From Verrucomicrobia subdivision 6 bacterium BACL9 MAG-120507-bin52 (GTDB taxonomy: Bacteria > Verrucomicrobiota > Verrucomicrobiia > Methylacidiphilales > Verrucolacustridaceae), in the NCBI GenBank assembly GCA_001438005.1, contig LIBO01000039.1:1-7821 (forward strand): a stretch of DNA of 7,821 nt, given 5' to 3'. This document shows positions 1 through 7,268 of the stretch, piece after piece (position 1 is the stretch's first letter; the number at the start of each line of letters is the position of its first letter). Made by a program: the position numbers and the translations under genes. The notes under the pieces were generated by a model, which made no database searches, was not told the origin of the DNA, and saw only the letters and a list, made by a program, of their open reading frames with translations.

Positions 1-15
1 AACGCGAGCATCATC

Positions 16-1242
16 ATGCCTGTTAACGCCGAGCGGATCGCAGGCGATATCGCTGCTATCGCAGCCTTCACACTCACACCGGGCCACGGCGCTGGACGTC
101 CCACTTTCTCTCTGCCCTGGAGACAGGCTCGGGATCACGTGATTGCGGAGGCCGGACGCGCGGGCTGCCATCACCGCATTGATGCGGCCGGCAATGTCCA
201 TATACGCCCAGCTTCCGTCGGCTGGTCGACCCCCTGCTGGCTCGCAGGCTCGCATCTGGATAGCGTGCCTGGAGGAGGCGACTACGATGGCGTTCTCGGA
301 GTGGTAGCAGCGCTCGAAGTCCTTCGAACTGCTGCAGAAGACGGTCGACACTCTCTCCCGTTCGAGACGGTCATTTTTGCAGAAGAGGAAGGAACAACTT
401 TTGGTCTAGGAATGCTCGGAAGCCAAGGATGGATCGGCACCCTCGACGCCAAGGCACTCACGGCTCTTAAGAATTCAGAAGGCGAGAACTACTGGCAGGC
501 CGGAAAACCCCATCAAGCGGATCCTGCCCAACTCACAGCCGACCGAATGCGACCCAAGGATTGGCTTGGCTTTCTCGAAGTCCATATCGAACAAGGTGCG
601 GGAATGTGGAAGCGCAAAGAGAGCGTCGCACTAGTCACAGGAATCAACGGTAGGTGGCAATACCTGGTTACCTTGAGCGGTGTCGCCAACCATGCGGGCT
701 CTACCGGAATGGAAGACCGTCACGATGCATTAGCAGGTGCAGCGGAAGTAATTGCGGGCCTAGAGTCATTCGCCCCCACTCTTGGACCGCGCGTTGTCGC
801 AACCGTAGGCAAACTTTCGGTAGAGCCTAATGTCTTTAACGTAATTCCAGCATCCGTTACTTTTACCATCGATCTGCGTGCCGACGCTGATTCAACCCTC
901 GTAGCTGCCGATTCAGGCATTCGTAAACTAGTGAAGCAAGCGGCCGCTAAGCGAGGGCTATCTGCAGAAATGAAACAGACCGAGTCGCTTCCTGCGGTCG
1001 CGCTCAGTGCCAAGCTGGCCGACCGGTTTCGTGCTGCGGCGGCGCGGCTCTCCCTTCCTAAGCTACCCGAGACTACCAGCGGAGCCCTCCATGATGCGGC
1101 CATTCTTGCCCCGATCATTCCAACCATCATGCTTTTTGTCTCAAGTAAGGATGGGATTAGCCACAACCCAGGTGAGTTCAGCCGTACCGAGGACATGGCC
1201 ACTGCCACCCGCCTTCTCTACGAAGCCGTAACCCAAGCATGA
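16..1242 (+). CDS. M20-family Zn-dependent amidohydrolase (allantoate amidohydrolase / N-carbamoyl-L-amino-acid hydrolase group)
   Basis: A 408-residue cytoplasmic metallo-hydrolase expected to cleave a ureido or carbamoyl amide, releasing CO2 and NH3. Candidate substrates are allantoate, ureidoglycolate or an N-carbamoyl amino acid. Visible two-metal ligands are H80 (AGSHLDS), D91 (YDGVLG), E125 in EEEGTTF with E124 as general base, H190 (EVHIEQG) and H383 (ISHNPGE). H226 (NHAG), N275 and R288 (IDLRA) match substrate-binding positions of the family. The middle region around 210-320 is the dimerisation lid domain. Length equals E. coli AllC (about 411). Two positions depart from the family consensus: NHAGSTGM where NHAGTTPM is usual, and SGALHDA where SGAGHDA is usual, so specificity is uncertain. 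The frame stays open to base 1 and no Shine-Dalgarno sequence is visible in the 15 bases before the ATG, so the true start could lie further left. The stop overlaps the next gene by four bases. The family is secure; the substrate is not. Confidence 0.92.
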   Translation: MPVNAERIAGDIAAIAAFTLTPGHGAGRPTFSLPWRQARDHVIAEAGRAGCHHRIDAAGNVHIRPASVGWSTPCWLAGSHLDSVPGGGDYDGVLGVVAALEVLRTAAEDGRHSLPFETVIFAEEEGTTFGLGMLGSQGWIGTLDAKALTALKNSEGENYWQAGKPHQADPAQLTADRMRPKDWLGFLEVHIEQGAGMWKRKESVALVTGINGRWQYLVTLSGVANHAGSTGMEDRHDALAGAAEVIAGLESFAPTLGPRVVATVGKLSVEPNVFNVIPASVTFTIDLRADADSTLVAADSGIRKLVKQAAAKRGLSAEMKQTESLPAVALSAKLADRFRAAAARLSLPKLPETTSGALHDAAILAPIIPTIMLFVSSKDGISHNPGEFSRTEDMATATRLLYEAVTQA

Positions 1243-2057
1243 CCACACCGATTCGGCCACTCGCACGTTTTTCACACCGCAAACCAGTCATTGCGATGAT
1301 CCATGTCGGCGCACTGCCGGGAACCACATCCCATAGGTCGAGCGTGGCGGAACTTGAACGTCATGCCATCAAGGAAGCCAACGCCTACATCGAGGCAGGG
1401 GTTCATGGATTACTGATCGAAAATATGCACGACACTCCCTATCTCAAGGGTTCGGTGGGACCGGAAATTGTGGCCGTACTGGCAATCATCGCTCGAGAAA
1501 TCAAAAAGGCCTCGAAGTTGCCCTGTGGCATTCAGATTCTAGCGGGAGCGAACGAGGACGCCTTGGCCGTGGCTCTGGCGGCTCGGCTTGATTTTATCCG
1601 TGCGGAAGCCTACTCCTTCGCCCATGTCGCGGATGAAGGCTTGATGGAATCCTGCGCGGGAAAGTTGCTGCGCTATCGTAAGGCCATTGGAGCCGAAACC
1701 GTGGGCGTTTGGGCCGATATCAAAAAGAAGCACAGCTCTCACGCTATCACTGCTGACCTTGGGATTCGGGAAGTTGCCCATGCCGTCGAATTCATGAAGG
1801 GCGATGCTGTCATTGTTACAGGTGCTACCACGGGCGACTCCCCAGACTTAGCCGACCTTCGCAAAACGAAAACTGCCACTACCCTGCCCGTCTATCTTGG
1901 GTCTGGCATCACCCACAAAAATCTTGGCTCTTACATCCAACTCGCGGACGGTTTTATTGTCGGTTCAGAATTCAAGAAAGACGGAAAATGGTTTAATCTA
2001 TTGGATCAGGACAGGATAATACGATTTATGTCCCGTCACCGGAAATTGGCTGGATAA
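1239..2057 (+). CDS. btpA: BtpA/SgcQ-family TIM-barrel protein
   Basis: A 272-residue soluble protein with the complete BtpA/SgcQ signature: AMIHVGALPGT (19-29), IENMHDTPY (60-68), AGANED (102-107), RAEAYSFAHVADEG (121-134), VWADIKKKHSSH (157-168), VTGATTGDSPDL (193-204), YLGSGITHKN (219-228) and DGFIVGSEFKKDGKW (237-251). The alternating strand/helix pattern and the two C-terminal Gly-Ser motifs resemble phosphate-binding ends of (beta/alpha)8 barrels, so a phosphorylated ligand is plausible; this is inference. The family is named after a cyanobacterial protein needed for stable photosystem I, and includes SgcQ from an E. coli sugar-PTS gene cluster. Its enzymatic reaction is not known to me. 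No signal peptide or membrane segment is seen. The start ATG lies in an ATGA overlap with the upstream stop and has no clear ribosome-binding site, so translational coupling to the amidohydrolase is likely. The symbol denotes family membership, not a photosystem role. Confidence 0.9.
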   Translation: MTTPIRPLARFSHRKPVIAMIHVGALPGTTSHRSSVAELERHAIKEANAYIEAGVHGLLIENMHDTPYLKGSVGPEIVAVLAIIAREIKKASKLPCGIQILAGANEDALAVALAARLDFIRAEAYSFAHVADEGLMESCAGKLLRYRKAIGAETVGVWADIKKKHSSHAITADLGIREVAHAVEFMKGDAVIVTGATTGDSPDLADLRKTKTATTLPVYLGSGITHKNLGSYIQLADGFIVGSEFKKDGKWFNLLDQDRIIRFMSRHRKLAG

Positions 2058-2063
2058 TTTTTC
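2058..2063. other. Six-base gap between convergent operons
   Basis: The BtpA-family gene and xdh end tail to tail with six bases between their stop codons. The surroundings are T-rich on the plus strand (about 2057-2064 and 2072-2083), but I see only a weak five-pair A/T stem and no GC-rich hairpin. A classical intrinsic terminator for either operon is not supported here, and transcripts probably overlap at their 3' ends. Confidence 0.7.
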
Positions 2064-5000
2064 TTAAGCGACTTTTCTTTTTTGCACCGCCATAAAGACC
2101 GCCTCCACTGTACTGGGTGAGGCCAAGTCTACCGGTCCCTCGCCGCCAAATGATGCCACTGCGTCCTTGATCGCCTCCCGCACGCTGATCGCGAGCATCA
2201 AGGGCGGCTCTCCCACGGCCTTAGAACCTTTCACGGCCGACGTCAGACCACTTGGTCCCTCATAAAATTTAACCCGAAAATCCTTCGGAGCATCGCCGAT
2301 TGCCGGAATTTTATAGGTATCCGGCGAATGAGTCAGTAAACGACCCTCACCACTCCAAACCAGCTCTTCTGTCGTCAACCAACCCATTCCTTGGACAAAT
2401 CCACCCTCGATCTGCCCCCGATTGATCCCCTCATTAATGGATTGCCCGACATCATGAAGGATATCGACACGAAGCACACGGGATTCCCCTGTGAAACCAT
2501 CTACCTCCACCTCCGAAACCGCTGCGCCGACGGCAAAGTAATAAAACGGCCTGCCAAAACCCTTCGCTCGGTCCCAATGAATTTCCGGCGTCCGATAATA
2601 TCCAGTGGCAGACAAAGAAACTCGCTGAGCGATCGCCTCCGCCGCAACCTTTTCAAATTCCACCCAGTTCAATCCCGCACCAACTTTACCGTTACGAAAC
2701 TCGATCTTGGAAGAATCGGCCTCCTTAACCAAGGCAGCCGCAATCGGACGAATCCTCTCCTTTAGCGTTTCGACCGCATTCCGTACCGCTGCACCATTCA
2801 GATCGCTTCCAGAGGACGCTGCCGTCGCCGAGGTATTGGGCACCTTGTCGGTCGAAGTGGTCATCACCCGAACCTGTTCGGGTGGCAGGCCCAGATCTAG
2901 GCAGGCAATCCTTCGAATGTTGGTGTGGATTCCCTGCCCCATCTCCGTCCCACCGTGGTTCACTTGCACCGAGCCATCCTTGTAAATATGAACTAATGCA
3001 CCGGCCTGGTTGTACATCGTAAGGGTAAAGGAGATCCCGAACATCACGGGGGTCATTCCGATCCCCCGTTTATGCATCGGATTTTTAGCGTTCCAAACTG
3101 CGATCTCATTGCGGCGCTTTGCCACATCCGCATCGGCCTGTAGCTGTTTCCAGATTCGTGAAACTCGATCATCCTCCACCACCTGCCCGTAATGGGTGGT
3201 CATACTCTCCCCTGAGCCTCGGTAGAAGTTCCGCTCCCGCACCGTCTCCGGAGACAGCTTCAGCGACCGCGCAATCCGATCCATAATCTCCTCAATGACC
3301 AACATACCCTGTGGCCCGCCAAAGCCACGGAAAGCGGTGTTCGAGACCAAGTTCGTCTTCGCCACTCGTCCACTTACCTCAACATCCTGGATGAAATAAC
3401 AGTTGTTGGAGTGAAACATCGCCCGATCTGTCACCGGAGTGGAAAGATCCAGCGACCAGCCCCCATTAGAAACAAGCTCTAGCGTCATCGCGCGAAGGAC
3501 TCCCCTTGCATCGTACCCCACCTCAAATTTGGCAAGGAACGGATGTCGCTTCCCCGTAAACATCATATCTTGGTCTCGGTTAAAGCGGACTCGGACAGGT
3601 CGACCCGTCTTCACGGCCGCTAAAGCCGCAAGAGCAGCTGGGGCAGCCGCCTGGGTCTCTTTACCGCCAAAGCCTCCACCCATCCTCGGCACACTCACTA
3701 CCACCTTGTTGGCTGGAATATGCAAAATATGACCGATGCACTGCTGCACTTCAGTCGGATGCTGGGTGGAGGAAACCACTTGAATCGTCCCGTCTTCCCC
3801 GGGCTCCGCAAAGGCAGCATTCATCTCCAGGTAGAAGTGCTCCTGCCCCCCCATGGAGAATGAGCCTCTCATCCTGTGAGGCGCCTCCTTCAATCCCTTA
3901 GATGCATCGCCTCTTCGCATAAAGTTGGGTGGGGTGTGAAAACTATTTTTTTCAATCGCCTCTTCCAACGTAAGAATCGCCCTCTGCTTCTCGTACTCAA
4001 CCACCACTTTAGCTGCGGCTTCCCGGCAGATCTCTGGCGTTTCACCAACGACAAGTGCCACCAATTGACCATGAAAGCAGACTTCCTGATCCGCAAAGAG
4101 AGGTTCATCGTGGATGACTGGACCAGTGTTATTGAGGCCTGGCACATCCTCTGCCATCAGCACTGCTAAAACGCCTGGAACTTTCCTGGCTTCGGTAGCG
4201 TCCCGTCGCTTGATTCGAGCCTTGGCATGAGGTGAAGTCACATACCAGACTTCGAGAGCGTTTTCTCTCCGCAAAGAGATATCATCCGTGTACATCGCCT
4301 CCCCACTGACGTGTTTATGACCACTCTCGTGAGGAGGTGGTAAAATTTGGGGGTGTGAGGCCTTGGGTAGCGGTGCTTCGTAATCGATACCATCACTCTC
4401 ACCAGAAAAGAATTTTCTTAAGAGCGAGACCAGTACTTCAGACCGATACTCCCCACTTCCACGAACATCGGTCAGTGGAGTGAACTCTTTCGCTAAAACC
4501 TTGCAGGCCACTTCCACTGTTTTACTGTCCCATCGTTTGCCCAAAAGTGCTTTCTCGGTCTTCTTCGCACGGATCGGAGTCGCTGCCACACCACCAAAGG
4601 CCAAGCGTATTGCCGAAACCTGATCGGCCTTGTCGAGATAAACAACAAAACAGGCCGAAACCGTGCTGATGTCCATCTCCCGCCGCTTTGAAACCTTGTA
4701 CCACTCCCGCAACACCCTTTCCCCTGCCTTGGCTGAAGGAATCGGAACGATAACCTCCCTCAGAATCTCCCCGCTTTTCAGGCAGGTCTTGCGGTAGTCG
4801 ACAAAGAAGTCATCTACAGAAACCTTCCTCTCCCCTTTGGTCGAGGCACACACCATCGTCGCTCCGTGGGCCAATAGGACGGGTGCGGTATCCCCGATCG
4901 GTGAGGCCGTGACCAGGTTACCTCCCAACGTGGCTCGGTTGCGGATCTGGCGAGAGCCAAACACCCACAACATCCGCGCCCATTCAGGGAAGTCCCCCTC

Positions 5001-5807
5001 CACAGTATCAGCCAGGTCTGTGAGCTTGAGCCCAGCACCCAAATACCATCCGTCCTCACCCTTCTTGGCTTTAGCCAACTCAGCCACCGCCTCGATCGAA
5101 ATCAGGGTGGGAAACTTTTTGAACCGTTTGGCGATCTCCACGCCCATCTCCGTGGCTCCCGCGATCAGACTTGCCTCAGGGTGCTTTTTCAGGATGGTGA
5201 AAAGTTCTTTCAGACTTCTCGGTCGGAAGAATTTTTCACCTCCAAGCTCATATTCTAAGCTGTGAGTTCGGACGGGCGACTTGGCTAAGGAATGGTCAAA
5301 ACGGTCACTCCCCTTCTTTTTTCTATCCTGCAGCGCAACCAGGGCGGCATCCCGGATTGGGCGGTAACCTGTGCATCGGCAGAGGTTTCCGCACAGCTGA
5401 TCGTCCAACTTCCACGCACGATCCAGATCCTTTCGGTAATACCCCTCAAACATCGACATGATGAAACCAGGAGTGCAATACCCACACTGGGATCCTTGAT
5501 GAGCTGTCATCGCCTCCTGTACTGGGTGGGGACAACCGTTCTCCAATCCCTCAACCGTCACCACCTCCCTATCCGCCATGAGGATGAGCGGGGTCAAACA
5601 ACTGTTGATTGATCGAAAGACCGGTTTTCCAGTGGCATCGTTTTCAAGAATCGCCACCGAGCAAGCCCCGCAGTCCCCTTCTGCACAACCCTCCTTGGAT
5701 CCCGTCCGGCCGTTTGTTCTCAACCAGTCTAGGAGAGTTAAGTTAGGGGAAACCCCTTCCACCCGGACTCTCTCTCCATTCAACCGGAGGAAAAAGCTAT
5801 CAGACAT
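2064..5807 (-). CDS. xdh: Xanthine dehydrogenase, single-chain XdhA-XdhB fusion (2Fe-2S, FAD, Mo-cofactor)
   Basis: A 1247-residue cytoplasmic molybdenum hydroxylase that oxidises hypoxanthine to xanthine and xanthine to urate, probably with NAD+. Plant-type 2Fe-2S cysteines are C41, C46, C49 and C70. The second cluster uses C108, C111, C143 and C145. The FAD domain (about 180-470) shows LIAGATEMGVE (214-224), ATLGGN and ASPIGD (292-306), and the FFVDYRK loop with Y338. The Mo domain starts near 490 and carries Q655 (GGQEHFYLE), GGGFGGKE ending in E717, R795 (DRAMFH), TAFRGFGGPQ with F829, FGISF with F927, GGTEMGQG (952-959) and the base E1200 (KAVGEPP). These correspond to bovine Q767, E802, R880, F914, F1009 and E1261, so the substrate pocket is that of XDH rather than aldehyde oxidase. 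Rhodobacter capsulatus carries the same parts as two chains of about 462 and 777 residues; here they are one frame. An in-frame stop at 5817-5819 leaves this ATG as the only credible start. The gene lies 27 bases after prpD. Confidence 0.97.
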   Translation of the reverse strand: MSDSFFLRLNGERVRVEGVSPNLTLLDWLRTNGRTGSKEGCAEGDCGACSVAILENDATGKPVFRSINSCLTPLILMADREVVTVEGLENGCPHPVQEAMTAHQGSQCGYCTPGFIMSMFEGYYRKDLDRAWKLDDQLCGNLCRCTGYRPIRDAALVALQDRKKKGSDRFDHSLAKSPVRTHSLEYELGGEKFFRPRSLKELFTILKKHPEASLIAGATEMGVEIAKRFKKFPTLISIEAVAELAKAKKGEDGWYLGAGLKLTDLADTVEGDFPEWARMLWVFGSRQIRNRATLGGNLVTASPIGDTAPVLLAHGATMVCASTKGERKVSVDDFFVDYRKTCLKSGEILREVIVPIPSAKAGERVLREWYKVSKRREMDISTVSACFVVYLDKADQVSAIRLAFGGVAATPIRAKKTEKALLGKRWDSKTVEVACKVLAKEFTPLTDVRGSGEYRSEVLVSLLRKFFSGESDGIDYEAPLPKASHPQILPPPHESGHKHVSGEAMYTDDISLRRENALEVWYVTSPHAKARIKRRDATEARKVPGVLAVLMAEDVPGLNNTGPVIHDEPLFADQEVCFHGQLVALVVGETPEICREAAAKVVVEYEKQRAILTLEEAIEKNSFHTPPNFMRRGDASKGLKEAPHRMRGSFSMGGQEHFYLEMNAAFAEPGEDGTIQVVSSTQHPTEVQQCIGHILHIPANKVVVSVPRMGGGFGGKETQAAAPAALAALAAVKTGRPVRVRFNRDQDMMFTGKRHPFLAKFEVGYDARGVLRAMTLELVSNGGWSLDLSTPVTDRAMFHSNNCYFIQDVEVSGRVAKTNLVSNTAFRGFGGPQGMLVIEEIMDRIARSLKLSPETVRERNFYRGSGESMTTHYGQVVEDDRVSRIWKQLQADADVAKRRNEIAVWNAKNPMHKRGIGMTPVMFGISFTLTMYNQAGALVHIYKDGSVQVNHGGTEMGQGIHTNIRRIACLDLGLPPEQVRVMTTSTDKVPNTSATAASSGSDLNGAAVRNAVETLKERIRPIAAALVKEADSSKIEFRNGKVGAGLNWVEFEKVAAEAIAQRVSLSATGYYRTPEIHWDRAKGFGRPFYYFAVGAAVSEVEVDGFTGESRVLRVDILHDVGQSINEGINRGQIEGGFVQGMGWLTTEELVWSGEGRLLTHSPDTYKIPAIGDAPKDFRVKFYEGPSGLTSAVKGSKAVGEPPLMLAISVREAIKDAVASFGGEGPVDLASPSTVEAVFMAVQKRKVA

Positions 5808-5820
5808 GGGTTGAGACTAA

Positions 5821-5824
5821 CCTC
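5821..5824 (-). promoter_or_regulatory. Weak ribosome-binding site for xdh
   Basis: On the minus strand GAGG occurs in the 27-base prpD-xdh gap, 13 bases before the xdh ATG. It is the only purine-rich match to the 16S tail in the gap, but the spacing is longer than usual. The gap is too short for an obvious separate promoter, and none is seen, so xdh is probably cotranscribed with prpD. Confidence 0.35.
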
Positions 5825-5834
5825 GTTTCGGCTC

Positions 5835-7268
5835 TTAAGAAAGCAGGTCTAACAGACTGGAAATCCGCGGAGACTTACCCTCCTTTAGGCAGAAAGCTTC
5901 GATGGAAGCGGCTTTTTTACCCCAGCGCCGGGCAGCACACCGGAACTTTTCCAGTAAGACGGGTTCGGCTTCTTGCCGACGTCGGCGATGACCCAGAGGG
6001 TACTCCACCTCGACCCGCTTTGTGGAACTGCCATTTTGGAAAAAGATTTGTACGGAGTTGGCAATCGAACGCTTGGACGGATCAAGATAGTCCCGGGTGT
6101 AAGAGGAATCCTCTCTCACCTTCATTTTTTCCCGCAACCGGTCAATCCTTGGGTCGGCCGCGATCTTCTCTCCATAGTGCTCTGCCGTGAGCTTTCCAAA
6201 GATCAAACCGATTGCAGTCATGTACTGCAGGCAATGATCTCTGTCGGCTGGATTATGAAGTGGACCTCTTTTATCGATGATACGCACCGCCGACTCTTGG
6301 GTTCCAATCTCCACCCGCTCAATCTTCTCAAGCCTTTCCCGAACGTCCGGATGCAGTTCCAGTGCTGCCTCAACCGCCGTTTGCGCATGGAACTCGGCCG
6401 GAAATGAAACCTTAAAGAGAATATGCTCCATCACATAACTACCCAGCTCCCGACCGACAACGATCTCCTTTCCTCGAAAAAGCGAATCTTGAAACCCCCA
6501 AGTCTTCGCCGTGAGCACCGACGGATACCCCATCTCATTCCGCTTCGCGTTCAATGCGTGCCAGACTCCCCGGCTAGTGGCATCTCCAGCTGCCCAAGAT
6601 TTTCGCGAACCGGTGTTTGGCGCATGTCGATAGGTCCGCAACGCCCCTCCATCCGCCCACGCATTACTTAGGGCGGAGAGCATCTGCTCCCGATTGGCTC
6701 CCAGTAGTTTCGCCACTACAGCGGTGGACGCAATTCGCACCAGGAGTACATGGTCGAGCCCCACTCGGTTAAAGCCATTTTCCAAGGCGAGTACTCCTTG
6801 AATTTCATAAGCCCGAATGGCGGCGTCGAGTACGTGATTGAGGGTGATTTTTTTTCCATTCCGGTCCAAGTAATCTGCCACCGCAAGGATTGCACCGAAG
6901 TTATCCGAAGGGTGACCCCATTCCGCGGCCAACCATGTGTCGTTGAAGTCCAACCAACGAATCAACGTCCCAATGTGAAAAGCGGCGCGGACGGGATCAA
7001 GCCTCTCACCGGTTCCTGGTGCAGGGGTTCCTTTCTTCATCTCAGCTCCAGGAACTACCGGCCCGATCAGTTGGACACAGGCTTTGTGGCCGAGAGCTAG
7101 CGCGGCACATCCCAAGCTGTCCAGCAGACACCAACGTGCTGTAAGGAATGCCTCAGGGCTTCCCGAAGGTCCCTCAAGAGCATAATCCGCAATCCGGGCT
7201 AACACCGGATCGGGCGGAGGGCGAACGTTGGAAATCGCAGCGCTCAAGAGAGTCTCAACGCTTTTCAA
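5835..7268 (-). CDS. prpD: 2-methylcitrate dehydratase, MmgE/PrpD family
   Basis: A 477-residue cytoplasmic enzyme that dehydrates 2-methylcitrate to 2-methyl-cis-aconitate in the methylcitrate cycle of propionyl-CoA use. E. coli PrpD is 483 residues and is matched along its whole length. Hallmark blocks are IRWLDFNDTW (103-112), AEWGHPSDN (115-123), YEIQG (154-158), FNRVGLDHVLL (166-176), TYRHAPNTGSRKSWAAGDAT (212-231), SFPAEFHAQTAVEA (288-301), NPADRDHCLQYM (339-350) and EYPLGHRRRRQ (422-432). These are specific to true PrpD rather than distant MmgE relatives. The longest frame starts at a TTG that overlaps the prpC end by 14 bases. A second TTG at residue 8 (7247) aligns with the E. coli start methionine as I recall it, and has GAGA five bases upstream; it may be the real start. 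No ATG lies nearby, and an in-frame stop at 7296-7298 rules out starts further up. Order prpC-prpD in one direction supports the call. Confidence 0.95.
   Translation of the reverse strand: MKSVETLLSAAISNVRPPPDPVLARIADYALEGPSGSPEAFLTARWCLLDSLGCAALALGHKACVQLIGPVVPGAEMKKGTPAPGTGERLDPVRAAFHIGTLIRWLDFNDTWLAAEWGHPSDNFGAILAVADYLDRNGKKITLNHVLDAAIRAYEIQGVLALENGFNRVGLDHVLLVRIASTAVVAKLLGANREQMLSALSNAWADGGALRTYRHAPNTGSRKSWAAGDATSRGVWHALNAKRNEMGYPSVLTAKTWGFQDSLFRGKEIVVGRELGSYVMEHILFKVSFPAEFHAQTAVEAALELHPDVRERLEKIERVEIGTQESAVRIIDKRGPLHNPADRDHCLQYMTAIGLIFGKLTAEHYGEKIAADPRIDRLREKMKVREDSSYTRDYLDPSKRSIANSVQIFFQNGSSTKRVEVEYPLGHRRRRQEAEPVLLEKFRCAARRWGKKAASIEAFCLKEGKSPRISSLLDLLS

Noticed and set aside
720..1208. 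A 162-codon minus-strand open frame opposite the amidohydrolase gene.
   Set aside because: It overlaps a strongly conserved M20 coding region, has a low-complexity Ala/Ser/Arg-rich translation, and shows no family motif.
2044..2064. A five-pair AAATT/AATTT stem followed by a T run at the end of the BtpA-family gene, as a possible terminator.
   Set aside because: The stem is all A/T, short, and has an eight-base loop; it is too weak to call an intrinsic terminator.
4293..4309. On the minus strand a GGGGAGG-like stretch just before an internal ATG (residue 505 of XDH), suggesting a separate XdhB start.
   Set aside because: The spacing is only about two bases, the upstream frame is open, and starting there would drop conserved N-terminal residues of the Mo domain (PHESGHKHVSGEA).
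4837..5265. A 142-codon open frame on the plus strand inside xdh.
   Set aside because: It is antisense to the conserved FAD domain and its translation has no recognisable motif; it is a shadow of the real gene. The same applies to the other opposite-strand frames in xdh and prpD.
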